Source: Bradyrhizobium sp. AZCC 1693 (lineage in GTDB: Bacteria; Pseudomonadota; Alphaproteobacteria; Rhizobiales; Xanthobacteraceae). Taken from it: DNA of 64,000 bases. The notes beneath the pieces were generated by a model that was not told the DNA's origin, did not search any database, and saw nothing but the letters and a program-made list of their open reading frames with translations. Every line of letters starts with the position of its first letter. Position 1 is the first letter of the stretch. The translations under genes and the position numbers were made by a program. Below, one piece after another: positions 9,353 to 17,848 of this stretch. The stretch lies in the NCBI RefSeq assembly GCF_036924745.1, contig NZ_JAZHSD010000001.1:3100001-3164000 (forward strand), written 5' to 3'.

Positions 9353-10312
9353 ATGAGCCAGTATGTTCTGCGTCGCCTTCTGATCGCCGTTCCGAGCCTG
9401 CTCGGAATTTCGCTCGTCCTGTTCATCGTGCTTGCGCTGGCGCCCGGTGACCCGTTCAGCGAACTGGCGACCAACCCGAACGTGCCGCCCGAAGTCGCCG
9501 CCGCGCTTCGGGCCAAGTTCGGCCTCGACGATCCGATCTACCTCCGCTACCTGCACTGGATCACCGCCATGCTGCAGGGCGACTGGGGTTTTTCGTTCGT
9601 CAGCCGGATGAACGTCGACACGCTGATCCTGCAGCGCCTGCCGGCGACGCTCTATGTGATCGGCTCGGCGCAACTATTGGCGCTCACGATCGCGATACCG
9701 GTCGGCGTCTATGCCGCGACGAGGCCTTATTCGATCTTCGACCAGATCGCCAACACGCTCGCCTTCATCGGCTTTTCGCTGCCGACGTTCTTCACCGGCT
9801 TGCTGTTCATCCTGATCTTTTCGATCACGCTGGACTGGTTGCCTTTCGTCTACACCACCGACATCAAGGCGACCGGCTTCCGCTGGGTGATCGAACAGGT
9901 CCGGCAGGCCATCATGCCGGTGATGGTGCTCGCCCTGTTCCAGGCCGCCTCCATGACCCGCTTCGTGCGTTCGGCCATGCTGGACGTGATCCGGCTCGAC
10001 TATGTCACCACCGCCCGCGCCAAGGGCCTCGGGCAGGCCCGGGTGATCGTCAAGCACGCGATGCGCAACGCCATGATCCCGGTCGTCACGCTGGTGGCGC
10101 TGCAGATGCCGGCCGTATTCGGCGGCGCCATCGTTACCGAGCAGATTTTTCGCATTCCGGGCATCGGCTCGCTCCTGATCTCCTCCATCCTCTCCAACGA
10201 CACGCCGGTCGTGATGGCCGTGACTTTCGTGTTCGCCTGTCTTGTCGTGCTCTTCAACCTGATCGCGGATGTCCTTTATGGCTGGCTTGACCCTCGCATC
10301 TCCCTCCGCTGA
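9353..10312 (+). CDS. Peptide ABC transporter permease, DppB type
   Basis: 319 residues with about six membrane helices. The N-terminal MSQYVLRRLLIAVPSLLGIS and the C-terminal EQIFRIPGIGSLL are typical of DppB/OppB. The EAA loop that docks the ATPase is present as TTARAKGLGQARVIVKHAMRNA (about 220-240). It forms one half of the inner-membrane channel of the importer, pairing with the permease encoded next. Its 3' end overlaps the start of that gene by 35 to 44 bases, which points to translational coupling. Confidence 0.92.
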   Translation: MSQYVLRRLLIAVPSLLGISLVLFIVLALAPGDPFSELATNPNVPPEVAAALRAKFGLDDPIYLRYLHWITAMLQGDWGFSFVSRMNVDTLILQRLPATLYVIGSAQLLALTIAIPVGVYAATRPYSIFDQIANTLAFIGFSLPTFFTGLLFILIFSITLDWLPFVYTTDIKATGFRWVIEQVRQAIMPVMVLALFQAASMTRFVRSAMLDVIRLDYVTTARAKGLGQARVIVKHAMRNAMIPVVTLVALQMPAVFGGAIVTEQIFRIPGIGSLLISSILSNDTPVVMAVTFVFACLVVLFNLIADVLYGWLDPRISLR

Positions 10313-11198
10313 GCGGCGGCCGGCCTGGTCGCCCTGGCGCGAGACCTGGCGGCGCTATCGCCGCCACAAGCTCGCCGTGGTCAGCGCGGTCCTGCTGCTG
10401 GTCCTGATCCTGGCGGTGGTGTTCGGCCCCTTCGTCTGGCGCGTCAGCATCAACGACATCGATTTCAACGCGCGCCTCGAAGGCCCTTCGCTCACCCATC
10501 CCTTCGGCACCGATGATCTCGGACAGGATATTCTCGCCCGCATGATCTATGGCGGACGCATCTCGCTTGCGGTGGGCTTAGCCGCGATGGCGGTCTCGGT
10601 CATCATCGGCACGCTGATCGGCGCGCTCGCCGGCATGTCGCGCGGCGCGCTCGGGCATGCGCTGATGTGGCTCACCGACCTCTTCCTGTCGCTGCCGCAA
10701 CTGCCGCTGCTCTTGCTCCTGATCTATCTGTTCCGCGACGGGCTCAAGGCCGCGTTCGGCCCCGAGGGCGGCATCTTCATTCTCATCGTGCTGGTCATCG
10801 GCGGCCTGCGCTGGATGCCGGTCGCCCGCCTGGTGCGCGCGCAATTTCTCTCGCTGCGCGAAAAAGACTTCGTCGAAGCCGCCCGCGCGCTCGGCGCCAG
10901 TCCGCTGCGGCAGGTGGTGCGCCACATCCTGCCCAACGCGCTGGGACCGGTGATCATTGCCGGCACCATCGACGTCGCCGCCGCCATCATCGCGGAATCG
11001 ACTCTGTCCTTTCTCGGCCTCGGCTTCCCGCCCGACGTGCCGACCTGGGGCCGGCTGCTGTTTGACGCCAAGGACTTTCTCGACATCGCCGCCCACTGGG
11101 CGCTGTTTCCGGGCGGCGCCATCTTCGTAGCCGTCGTCGCCATCAACTTCATCGGCGACGGCATGCGCGACGCGCTCGATGCAAGGCGGGTGATCTGA
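10278..11198 (+). CDS. Peptide ABC transporter permease, DppC type
   Basis: 306 residues if started at the ATG at 10278; an alternative ATG at 10269 adds three residues. An N-terminal basic segment ([12 protein letters not shown]) precedes helix 1. The DppC hallmark [20 protein letters not shown] follows, then the EAA loop [20 protein letters not shown] and the C-terminal [20 protein letters not shown]. It is the partner of the DppB-type permease. Its stop overlaps the ATPase start (ATG at 11198). Confidence 0.92.
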   Translation: MAGLTLASPSAERRPAWSPWRETWRRYRRHKLAVVSAVLLLVLILAVVFGPFVWRVSINDIDFNARLEGPSLTHPFGTDDLGQDILARMIYGGRISLAVGLAAMAVSVIIGTLIGALAGMSRGALGHALMWLTDLFLSLPQLPLLLLLIYLFRDGLKAAFGPEGGIFILIVLVIGGLRWMPVARLVRAQFLSLREKDFVEAARALGASPLRQVVRHILPNALGPVIIAGTIDVAAAIIAESTLSFLGLGFPPDVPTWGRLLFDAKDFLDIAAHWALFPGGAIFVAVVAINFIGDGMRDALDARRVI

Positions 11199-12191
11199 TG
11201 GCGCCGCTGCTCGAGATCAAGGGGCTGAAGACTCACTTTGCCACCGACGACGGCATGCTAAGGGCGGTCGACGGCGTCGACATCGCGCTCAACAAGGGCG
11301 AGACGCTCTGCGTGGTCGGGGAATCCGGCTGCGGCAAGACCGTCACGGCGATGTCGATCCTGAAGCTGATCGCAATGCCGCCGGGCCGCATCGTCGAAGG
11401 CCAGATCCTGTTCGAGGGCCGCGATCTCGTGCCGCTCACGAGCAGCGAACTTGATGACATCAGGGCCAAGCAGATCGGCTTCATCTTCCAGGAGCCGATG
11501 ACCTCGCTCAACCCGGTACTGTCGATCGGCGAGCAGATCGCCGAGAGCCTGCGCCGCCACGAGGGCCTGTCGAAAAAGGACGCGCTGGCCGCGCACAATC
11601 GAGATGCTGACGCTGGTGCAGATTCCCAATGCGGAAGGCCGCGTGCACGATTATCCGCACCAGTTCTCGGGCGGCATGCGCCAGCGCGTCATGATCGCCA
11701 TGGCGCTGGCCTGCAAGCCAAAACTCGTCATCGCCGACGAGCCGACCACCGCGCTCGACGTCACCATCCAGGCGCAAATCCTCGATTTGTTGCAGGACAT
11801 GAAGGAACGCTTCGGCATGGCGGTCATGCTGATCACCCATGCCATGGGCGTGGTCGCCGAGACCGCGCAGCGCGTCGTCGTCATGTATGCCGGCAAGGTG
11901 GTGGAAGAGGCCGATGTCGACAGCCTGTTCGCAAGCCCGCGCCATCCGTACACGCAAGGGTTAATCCGCTCGATCCCGCGCATCGACCTCGCCAGCGCGC
12001 ACAAGACCCGGCTGGAGGCCATCGGCGGCTCGGTGCCGATCCTGATCAATCCCGCCCCCGGCTGCCGCTTCGCGCCGCGCTGCCGCTTCGCCTTCGCGCG
12101 CTGCTCCGAACAGGAACCGATGTTGCGCGAGGTAGCACCAGGCCATCGCATGGCCTGTCACCTCGGAGAGACGCAGGGAGCAACCGCATGA
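11198..12191 (+). pseudogene. Peptide ABC transporter ATPase, DppD type, interrupted by a one-base frameshift
   Basis: The first part (11198 to about 11597) encodes a normal ABC N-terminus with Walker A GESGCGKT and the Q-loop [11 protein letters not shown]. Near 11596-11604 the frame shifts by one base. The remaining domain continues in another frame from MLTLVQIP at 11604, with signature FSGGMRQR, Walker [12 protein letters not shown], switch LITHAMG and the C-terminal oligopeptide-ATPase extension with [14 protein letters not shown]. Removing one base in GCCGCGCACAATC restores a continuous protein. Without it, the original frame runs through and joins the next gene. The rest of the operon is intact, so this is either a recent inactivating mutation or a sequencing error. 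Confidence 0.82.
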
Positions 12192-13156
12192 GCGAACCCT
12201 TGCTGCAAGTCACCGGGCTGAAGAAGCATTTTTCCGTCAAGGGCGGACTCCTTTCGCGCGAGGTCGGGCGCGTTCACGCAGTCGACGGCGTGTCGTTTGC
12301 GGTCAATCGCGGCGAAACGCTCGGACTGGTCGGCGAGTCCGGTTGCGGCAAGTCGACCACGGCGCGCTGCGTGCTGCGCCTCGTCGAACCCAGCGAAGGC
12401 GAGATCGTCTTTGACGGACAAGACATGCGCAGTCTTTCCGGCGGCGACCTGCGCGCCATGCGGCGCAACATGCAGATCGTGTTTCAGGATCCCTTTGCCT
12501 CGCTCAATCCGCGCATGACCGTCGGCGCGATCCTTGGCGAAGCCTTCACCATCCACGAACTCGCCTCCTCGGCAAGCGAGCGGGACGATCGCGTGGCCAG
12601 CCTGCTCGTCAAGGTGGGACTGAAGGCCGAGCACATGCGCCGCTACCCGCACGAATTTTCCGGCGGCCAGCGCCAGCGCATCGTGATTGCGCGCGCGCTC
12701 GCGGTGGAGCCGAAGTTCATCGTCTGCGACGAGCCGGTTTCCGCGCTCGACGTCTCGATCCAGGCGCAGGTGATCAACCTGTTGGAAGACCTGCAGGCCG
12801 AACTCAACCTGACCTATCTGTTCGTCGCTCACGATCTCTCCGTGGTGGAGCATATTTCCGACCGCGTGGCGGTGATGTATCTCGGGCGCATCGTTGAACT
12901 GGCTGACGCGAGCGATCTCTATCGCCATCCGCGGCATCCCTATACCCAGGCGCTGCTCTCCGCCGTGCCGGTGCCGGACCCGAAGGTGAAGCGCAGGCGG
13001 ATCCGCCTGCAAGGCGATGTGCCCAGCCCGATGAACCCGCCGCGCGGCTGTCATTTTCACACCCGCTGCCCGATCGCCGAACCCCGCTGCCGGGAAAGCG
13101 CGCCCGAACTGAAGCAGGGCAGCGACGGGCATTTCGTGGCCTGCCATCTGGCCTGA
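12188..13156 (+). CDS. Peptide ABC transporter ATPase, DppF type
   Basis: 322 residues from the ATG at 12188, which overlaps the DppD-type stop as ATGA. Walker A is [10 protein letters not shown]-loop [15 protein letters not shown], signature FSGGQRQRI, Walker [14 protein letters not shown], and switch FVAHDLS. The C-terminal extension with [14 protein letters not shown] is the cysteine-rich tail of oligopeptide ATPases, known in some members to bind an iron-sulfur cluster. It powers the importer from the cytoplasmic face. If the partner ATPase is really broken, this subunit alone might form a homodimer, but that is speculation. A terminator lies 140 bases downstream. Confidence 0.92.
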   Translation: MSEPLLQVTGLKKHFSVKGGLLSREVGRVHAVDGVSFAVNRGETLGLVGESGCGKSTTARCVLRLVEPSEGEIVFDGQDMRSLSGGDLRAMRRNMQIVFQDPFASLNPRMTVGAILGEAFTIHELASSASERDDRVASLLVKVGLKAEHMRRYPHEFSGGQRQRIVIARALAVEPKFIVCDEPVSALDVSIQAQVINLLEDLQAELNLTYLFVAHDLSVVEHISDRVAVMYLGRIVELADASDLYRHPRHPYTQALLSAVPVPDPKVKRRRIRLQGDVPSPMNPPRGCHFHTRCPIAEPRCRESAPELKQGSDGHFVACHLA

Positions 13157-13294
13157 AGTGTGCTCGCCGAAACAGGCACCGTTTTTTGAAATCAGGCCAC
13201 TGTCGGGTTCCCTACAGACAGCAGCAAGAATCAGATTCTAGCTTGGCCGCATGCCGGGACGGCATGGGGATCGGCGCGCCCCGGCATAGAACGG

Positions 13295-13337
13295 CCCCAG
13301 TGGACTTCAGCCCCCTGAAGCTGGGGTCGTTTCTTTT
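13295..13337 (+). terminator. Rho-independent terminator after the peptide-importer operon
   Basis: A two-part stem CCCCAG(4)CTTCAG - CCCC - CTGAAG CTGGGG is followed by TCGTTTCTTTT. It lies downstream of the last ATPase gene on the same strand. Confidence 0.8.
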
Positions 13338-13516
13338 GAACGGCCGCATTTCTTTAAACAGGCCGGACCAGCCGACGTCGGCGCGCCGACTATCCACCGC
13401 TTCTCGTGCGGGCGGCGTTCGTGAATTCAATCATCGAAAATGCGGCGGCCCCGCCGCGGTGGTGGTGGTGGTTGGACCACTCTTGCCGGGGGCGGGGCCG
13501 CGATCAGATCGTGGCG

Positions 13517-13762
13517 TTACCTCTGGTGAACGCCGTTTTTGCGAATGAGGTCCGAAAGCTGCGACAAAAGCTCCCGAAGCCTGTCATTTTCCTCGATGAG
13601 CGTGTGGGCTTCGTCGCTGCGTTCGTCGCGGCGAAGGGCGGGCTCATCCCCGCGGAGTGCGTTCTCGAGTAGTGAAAGGGCGTCGTCGGTCGGTTCCTCA
13701 ACCCAAAATGAGGGTTCTGCGCGTCGGTCTCGCTTATTGAGCTGCGGATGGTCTACTCGCAT
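13517..13762 (-). CDS. Small coiled-coil protein of unknown function
   Basis: 81 residues, with ribosome-binding site GGAG ten bases before the ATG. Highly charged. Residues about 50-72 contain EENDRLRELLSQLSDL, a clear amphipathic heptad segment predicted to form a coiled coil. The same tail pattern occurs in the protein at 15029 (EENARLRKLAVKLSNL), so the two belong to one small family. No known domain. It sits in a gene-poor accessory region among other very small genes. Function unknown. Confidence 0.6.
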   Translation of the reverse strand: MRVDHPQLNKRDRRAEPSFWVEEPTDDALSLLENALRGDEPALRRDERSDEAHTLIEENDRLRELLSQLSDLIRKNGVHQR

Positions 13763-13955
13763 GATTGATACTCCAATTTTAAAATGCGGAACATTGCCCC
13801 CAGTCTGCTTGTCGCGCGCGGAGAATGAGGTGAGTCGGCTGGCGATTTTGCGACTAAAATTGGAATCGCGCGGACGCGACCCCGGCGCTAAAGCGGCGTG
13901 ATTGCGGCGAATCCCGGAGCCTGCGCGCGGTGAAACTGCAGCCTGCGCGTGCGAT

Positions 13956-14048
13956 TTAAAGAAACGTAACCAAATGATAGAGCGCGTAAAGAACCTGCAG
14001 GCCCATCAGAACGAGGGCTACGATCATCAGATAAAAGCCGAAATGCAT
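13956..14048 (-). CDS. Possible single-helix membrane peptide, 30 residues
   Basis: The frame from the ATG at 14048 encodes MHFGFYLMIVALVLMGLQ followed by VLYALYHLVTFL. It is almost entirely hydrophobic, as expected for a one-pass inner-membrane micropeptide. No good ribosome-binding site is visible, which lowers confidence. It resembles in size and kind the better-supported 32-residue peptide at 14271. Confidence 0.35.
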   Translation of the reverse strand: MHFGFYLMIVALVLMGLQVLYALYHLVTFL

Positions 14049-14171
14049 TGCGGGACTTGAAACCAAATGCTTTTGCGGCCCGTGCGGAAATCGCGCCAGA
14101 CCGTGAACCAAACTCGATACGCGTCGGAAGGGACAAGCCTCCGGCGAAACTATTCGTCGGCAACCAGGAAT

Positions 14172-14206
14172 AAAAAGGCCTCCGCCGCCGCGGAAGTGAC
14201 GCCTTT
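14172..14206 (-). terminator. Rho-independent terminator on the minus strand
   Basis: Read on the minus strand: AAAGGC, then the stem CTTCCGC-GGCG-GCGGAGG, closing with GCC and a TTTTTATT tract. It lies about 65 bases past the stop of the membrane peptide at 14271. A second perfect dyad, GAGACCTC (14222-14229) with GAGGTCTC (14240-14247), lies between the two. Confidence 0.65.
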
Positions 14207-14270
14207 GAACGCCTTTGTCGCGAGACCTCTTCTTGACCGGAGGTCTCTTGTTCGACGCCAGCTCGCCTGT

Positions 14271-14369
14271 TCACACACCGTGGAAAATCTTGATTCCCCA
14301 CAGCACGATGACGATGGCCAATACCAGCGTAGCCGCCGTCAGTACACTTTCTAAGGAAGCGACTCTCAT
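14271..14369 (-). CDS. Single-helix membrane peptide, 32 residues
   Basis: The ATG at 14369 has GGAGAG nine bases upstream. The peptide begins MRVASLESVL, then has one hydrophobic helix (about residues 11-25, TAATLVLAIVIVLWG) and ends KIFHGV. The size, a good ribosome-binding site, one transmembrane helix and a terminator downstream together support a real small gene. It is too short to assign to a family. Its neighbours are other very small genes of unknown function. Confidence 0.55.
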   Translation of the reverse strand: MRVASLESVLTAATLVLAIVIVLWGIKIFHGV

Positions 14370-14585
14370 ACTCACTCTCCGCTTCCCAGCCCCGTTAACG
14401 GTCTAGGCGATTCGTTGATTCGACTGCAATCGCGCGATCACAATGCTTTGAACGTTGCCCGGCGGTTGTGTTTTACGGGTCACACATCTGGGTATGCCGA
14501 CGCGCTCCGTCGCCGGAACAGGGTCGCGATGCGACCGCCGGACGGGAAATGCCGCTTCTTCCGGCAACTTTTCGAGTGCGCAGAT

Positions 14586-14786
14586 TTATTCGGGCCGGCC
14601 TGACGCGACATAGGAGCCGGTCAGGACCGGAGCACTTCGCCGCCGTTCGGCATGAGCCGCCAACCGGTCGTACTCCTCCGCCACCTTGAGCAGCCGTCCC
14701 TGGTCCTTCACTGCATTCGCGGCCAACGCCCTTGTCAGTTCTGCACGCTTGCGCCAGTGATCCGCGTTGGTCAGGAAATCCGTCAT
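14586..14786 (-). CDS. Small helical conserved hypothetical protein
   Basis: 66 residues: MTDFLTNADHWRKRAELTRA, then an amphipathic helix with LLKVAEEYDRLAAHAERR. The pattern NADHWRKRAEE.R..A and the EYDRLA repeat recur, to my memory, in several small proteins of Bradyrhizobium. It has no membrane segment and no signal peptide. GGGG upstream of the ATG may serve as ribosome-binding site. Function unknown. Confidence 0.6.
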   Translation of the reverse strand: MTDFLTNADHWRKRAELTRALAANAVKDQGRLLKVAEEYDRLAAHAERRRSAPVLTGSYVASGRPE

Positions 14787-15028
14787 CGATACGCCCCTAA
14801 ATAAGGTGTTTTGCTCCCCAGCCGCGCAGACGTCAGAATGGTCCGCGATACGTCAAAAATTTGGCCTAATTCGATCTGCCGTGTGAATCAAATGACGTGT
14901 GACCGATCTGCCGAGCCATTTCGCCGTTCCCTTTCCGACGCAAATTTGCCCTCGACTCAAGGGAAGCTGGTCGCAGAATCGACCACCGGGCCACCTTGTG
15001 ATCAGGAATTTGTCATGAGTAGTTTGTC

Positions 15029-15343
15029 ATGAGTATCGAATCTCCGCCGCCTGACCGACTGGCCCGCCGCGATTCATATCGGGTTGTCGAACGTGCCGAC
15101 AACGTCGTGCCACTGCGCGAAGGCAATAAGGTGCGCCAGGCAGATGAAGCGCCGCAGCAGGACGGCGAACTTCTCGCCGCGCTGTCGCCCCTGCTCGACG
15201 AAGTCGACGGACTTCGGGGAGGTGAAGCGCGGCCTCAGGAAACCGATAATGTCGGGCTGCTGCTCGAAGAGAATGCCAGGCTTCGAAAGCTTGCGGTCAA
15301 GCTGTCAAATCTCCTTGGCGATCTTCCCGAGCAGGGCACGTGA
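15029..15343 (+). CDS. Small coiled-coil protein, relative of the one at 13517
   Basis: 104 residues. The first 75 residues are charged and probably disordered; about 76-98 hold EENARLRKLAVKLSNL, a coiled-coil segment matching the tail of the protein at 13517. A 13-base direct repeat, TTTGTCATGAGTA, places two ATGs 15 bases apart; only the second (15029) opens this frame. There is no recognised domain. After the stop the same frame stays open to 15694, which could be a decayed extension. Confidence 0.5.
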   Translation: MSIESPPPDRLARRDSYRVVERADNVVPLREGNKVRQADEAPQQDGELLAALSPLLDEVDGLRGGEARPQETDNVGLLLEENARLRKLAVKLSNLLGDLPEQGT

Positions 15344-15391
15344 GACCGAGGCTGCCGCGGCGAGCGTGGCGCGCCGAAAGCAGGGCCAAGC

Positions 15392-15694
15392 GTGCTTCGC
15401 TTTAGCGGATCGCGCGGCGAAGATTTTCAGTTTGCCGAGATCGATCGCCGGCCGCGGCTGCCCCGCCAGCTCGCCGGTGAGAACGGCAGCTCCGGGTATT
15501 GGGAAGCGAGCTTTGATGCTGCGGAACTGCCCGGAGAAGGGCTCTTCAATTCGGACACCGATTCATTCCGGCCCGGCGTTGCGCGGGATGATGCTGCGGA
15601 CGCCGGCCGTGCGGCTGACGATGTTGCCTTCAAGCCGAATTGTCTGGGCATCCAAGCCTCCATCCAGTCAACACCCTGCGGACGCCGGGTGTAG
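15392..15694 (+). CDS. Possible small gene or gene remnant
   Basis: A 100-residue frame, in phase with the preceding coiled-coil gene but beyond its stop. The sequence is acidic in the middle (DSFRPGVARDDAADAGRAAD) with two late cysteines. There is no ribosome-binding site or family match that I can see. It could be a decayed continuation of the upstream gene or simply open by chance in GC-rich DNA. Confidence 0.2.
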   Translation: MLRFSGSRGEDFQFAEIDRRPRLPRQLAGENGSSGYWEASFDAAELPGEGLFNSDTDSFRPGVARDDAADAGRAADDVAFKPNCLGIQASIQSTPCGRRV

Positions 15695-16124
15695 TCCCCA
15701 AGTCCAAACCTAAGACAAATCTGCGGCGCAATCATTAAGCTTCGCTTGTTGCCCACAACGTACAGGGGAAGCTTGCGCTTGACGATGGGAACGGTTGGCT
15801 CACCGTATTTGTACGTGCCCTTGGACCGTGCGGGCATTTCGCTGAAGCCGACCAACCGTTCGCCGTACAATCCTCGGAAAAAGTCGCGCCGCTAACGCTT
15901 GATGAGCGAGGTCCCTCTGGGAACTCCGATTGCATCGGGCTGCTCCATTCCGTCGGCGCGCAACCTTAAGGTCCGCGACGCCGATCAGCTGCAACGCAAG
16001 CCGCGGAGCAGGACGTAGTGCGTTAAACGGGACCACGGTAAAGTGGACAGAAGAGGACGGGAGCCAAACCGGCCTCTCGGCGGGCGCAGCTTAACATGCA
16101 CCAAGAAGACCAGGGTGGAAACCA
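15695..16124. other. Intergenic region, no gene seen
   Basis: About 430 bases upstream of the enolase-superfamily gene. Frames here are short and show no family resemblance. A minus-strand frame through 15427-15870 exists but mixes unrelated composition and has no good start. GGTGGAAA at the right end is the ribosome-binding site of the gene at 16125. Confidence 0.3.
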
Positions 16125-17213
16125 ATGGCACTCATCAAAACGGTCGAGACTGGACTCTATCGGATCCCGCTGACGGTTATCCTCTCCGACAGCACACACG
16201 GCGAAATCGCAGCCTTCGAATTGGTGACATGCCGCGTTCGCGATTCAGACGGGGCTGAAGGCACGGGCTACACCTACACCGTCGGCCGTAATGGCGGCGC
16301 GATTGCCGACATTCTCAGACGGGAAATCCCTGAACTGATCGAGGGCCGGCAAGCCGACGACACCGAGGCCATCTGGCATCACGTCTGGTGGGGCCTGCAT
16401 TATGGCGGACGCGGCGGACCGCCGGTGCTCGCGCTCTCGGCGCTGGATATCGCCCTGTGGGACCTGAAGGCGCGCCGCGCCAATCTGCCGCTGTTCCGTC
16501 TGCTCGGTGGTTTCGACGCCCGCGTGCCCTGTTATGCCGGCGGCATCGATCTCGATCTTTCCGTCGAAGCGCTTCTCAAACAAACCGACGAAAATCTTGC
16601 CAGGGGCTTTCGCGCCATCAAGATGAAGGTCGGCCGCCCGGATCTCGCGTCCGACGTCGCGCGCGTGCAGGCGATGCGGCAACATCTCGGTGACGGCTTT
16701 CCTTTGATGGCGGATGCCAACATGAAATGGACGGTCGAGGAAGCCATTCGCGCCGCACGCGCATTGCAGCCCTGCGACCTCACCTGGCTCGAAGAGCCGA
16801 TCATTCCCGATGACATTGCCGGTCACGCCCGCATCATGGCTGACGGCGGCGTGCCGATTGCGGCCGGCGAGAACCTGCGCTCGCTCTGGGAGTTCAAGAA
16901 CTATATCGTGGCCGGCGCGGTGTCCTATCCCGAACCCGATGTCACCAATTGCGGCGGCGTCACGGCCTTCATGAAAGTCGCCCGGCTTGCGGAAGCGTTC
17001 AATCTTCCGGTCACCAGCCACGGCGCACACGACATCACGGTCCACCTTCTCGCGGCCTGCCCAAATCGTTCCTATCTCGAGGCGCACGGTTTTGGGCTCG
17101 ATCGCTATATCGAGCACCCGCTCGTCCTCGAGCAGGGCATGGCATTGGCGCCAACCCGGCCCGGCCACGGCATCAGCTTCGACTGGAAAGGATTGGCGCA
17201 ACTCGCACAATAG
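16125..17213 (+). CDS. Enolase-superfamily enzyme (mandelate racemase/muconate lactonizing type)
   Basis: 362 residues. The capping domain spans about 1-125 and the barrel about 130-355. The catalytic pair KMK (Lys166, Lys168), the metal ligands Asp197 (MADANMKW), Glu223 or Glu224 (LEEP) and Glu249 (AAGEN), and His299 in SHGAHD are all visible. This Lys-x-Lys plus His arrangement fits the mandelate racemase subgroup, whose members racemise, dehydrate or cycloisomerise carboxylate substrates by alpha-proton abstraction. The particular substrate is unknown. It appears to be alone, with no sugar-acid catabolic genes beside it. Confidence 0.88.
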   Translation: MALIKTVETGLYRIPLTVILSDSTHGEIAAFELVTCRVRDSDGAEGTGYTYTVGRNGGAIADILRREIPELIEGRQADDTEAIWHHVWWGLHYGGRGGPPVLALSALDIALWDLKARRANLPLFRLLGGFDARVPCYAGGIDLDLSVEALLKQTDENLARGFRAIKMKVGRPDLASDVARVQAMRQHLGDGFPLMADANMKWTVEEAIRAARALQPCDLTWLEEPIIPDDIAGHARIMADGGVPIAAGENLRSLWEFKNYIVAGAVSYPEPDVTNCGGVTAFMKVARLAEAFNLPVTSHGAHDITVHLLAACPNRSYLEAHGFGLDRYIEHPLVLEQGMALAPTRPGHGISFDWKGLAQLAQ

Positions 17214-17333
17214 TCGGAGAGACTGCGTGGGCACTCAGAACTGGCAACCAAGAGCAACCAAAGGGCGGCGAGCTTTCGTTCGCGGCAGGACAGGATCGAT
17301 GTCCCTGCGCCCTCCTCCTTCAAAACTCTCTCG

Positions 17334-17358
17334 GGAAACGATCGCTGCCTCGCGCGTT
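17334..17358 (+). promoter_or_regulatory. Near-consensus sigma-EcfG promoter
   Basis: GGAAA (17334-17338), 16 bases, then CGTT (17355-17358). This differs from the EcfG consensus GGAAC-N16/17-CGTT only in the last base of the -35 box. It lies 34 bases before the ATG at 17392. Confidence 0.45.
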
Positions 17359-17391
17359 GTGTGCGGAGAGGAAACAATACGAGGATAGCTC

Positions 17392-17706
17392 ATGCGAACC
17401 TCAATTCTCGCCACGACGGTCGCGTTTGGCATTGCCATCGCCGCGCCGGCACAGGCTCAGCAGTCGACAGCGCCTGGCCAACAGATGCAATCCGACAAGC
17501 AGATGCAGCAGATGCAGCAGATGCAGGAGGAAGCGGATAAAGGCATCAAGACCCGCGACTCCGGGGAATCCGGCTTTGTGGGGCAACAGGAAAGATCGGG
17601 TGCTTCCGCGCATCCGCCCGGACGTCCCGACTCGAGCAGCAGTCAGACGACGGGTTCGGGCGCCGGTACGAGTGGCGGTTCCGAGACTAGCCGCACTCCA
17701 CGCTAG
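17392..17706 (+). CDS. Small exported Gln/Met-rich protein
   Basis: 104 residues with a clear signal peptide (MRTSILATTVAFGIAIAAPAQA, cleavage near residue 22) and ribosome-binding site GAGGA before the ATG. The mature N-terminus contains three tandem units of QMQ encoded by a nine-base repeat (about 17505-17530). The C-terminal half is low-complexity Ser/Gly/Thr (GSGAGTSGGSETSRTPR) and probably disordered. No cysteine or enzyme motif is present. It may be a periplasmic stress protein, given the near-consensus EcfG promoter ahead of it. Function unknown. Confidence 0.6.
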   Translation: MRTSILATTVAFGIAIAAPAQAQQSTAPGQQMQSDKQMQQMQQMQEEADKGIKTRDSGESGFVGQQERSGASAHPPGRPDSSSSQTTGSGAGTSGGSETSRTPR

Positions 17707-17775
17707 CACTGAGTGCACGGGACCGTACGAAACAAGTCCGGCTTCGCCGTTTTCGTTGCCAACAGCGCTTCGGAA

Positions 17776-17801
17776 TGAACCATTTTGCGAGATGTAGCGT
17801 T
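17776..17801 (+). promoter_or_regulatory. Near-consensus sigma-EcfG promoter
   Basis: TGAAC (17776-17780), 17 bases, CGTT (17798-17801): one mismatch in the -35 box compared with GGAAC-N16/17-CGTT. It is 48 bases before the ATG at 17849. Confidence 0.45.
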
Positions 17802-17848
17802 AGCAAGATGTCGCGGGGCGAAGAGTTGACGGCCCATGGAGAATGATC

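Noticed and set aside
7901..9673. 590-codon frame antisense to the binding-protein gene
   Set aside because: It crosses gene boundaries and lacks any family motif, whereas the sense frame has a full SBP family 5 signature.
11198..13156. A continuous 652-codon frame joining the first ATPase to the second
   Set aside because: The middle part (about 11600-12187) translates to non-ABC, Arg/Ala-rich sequence. It is an out-of-frame read-through caused by the frameshift, not a natural fusion.
17505..17530. Short tandem repeat that might look like a CRISPR or minisatellite
   Set aside because: It is nine-base coding repetition for Gln-Met-Gln inside the exported protein, with no spacers. No CRISPR array was seen anywhere in the window.
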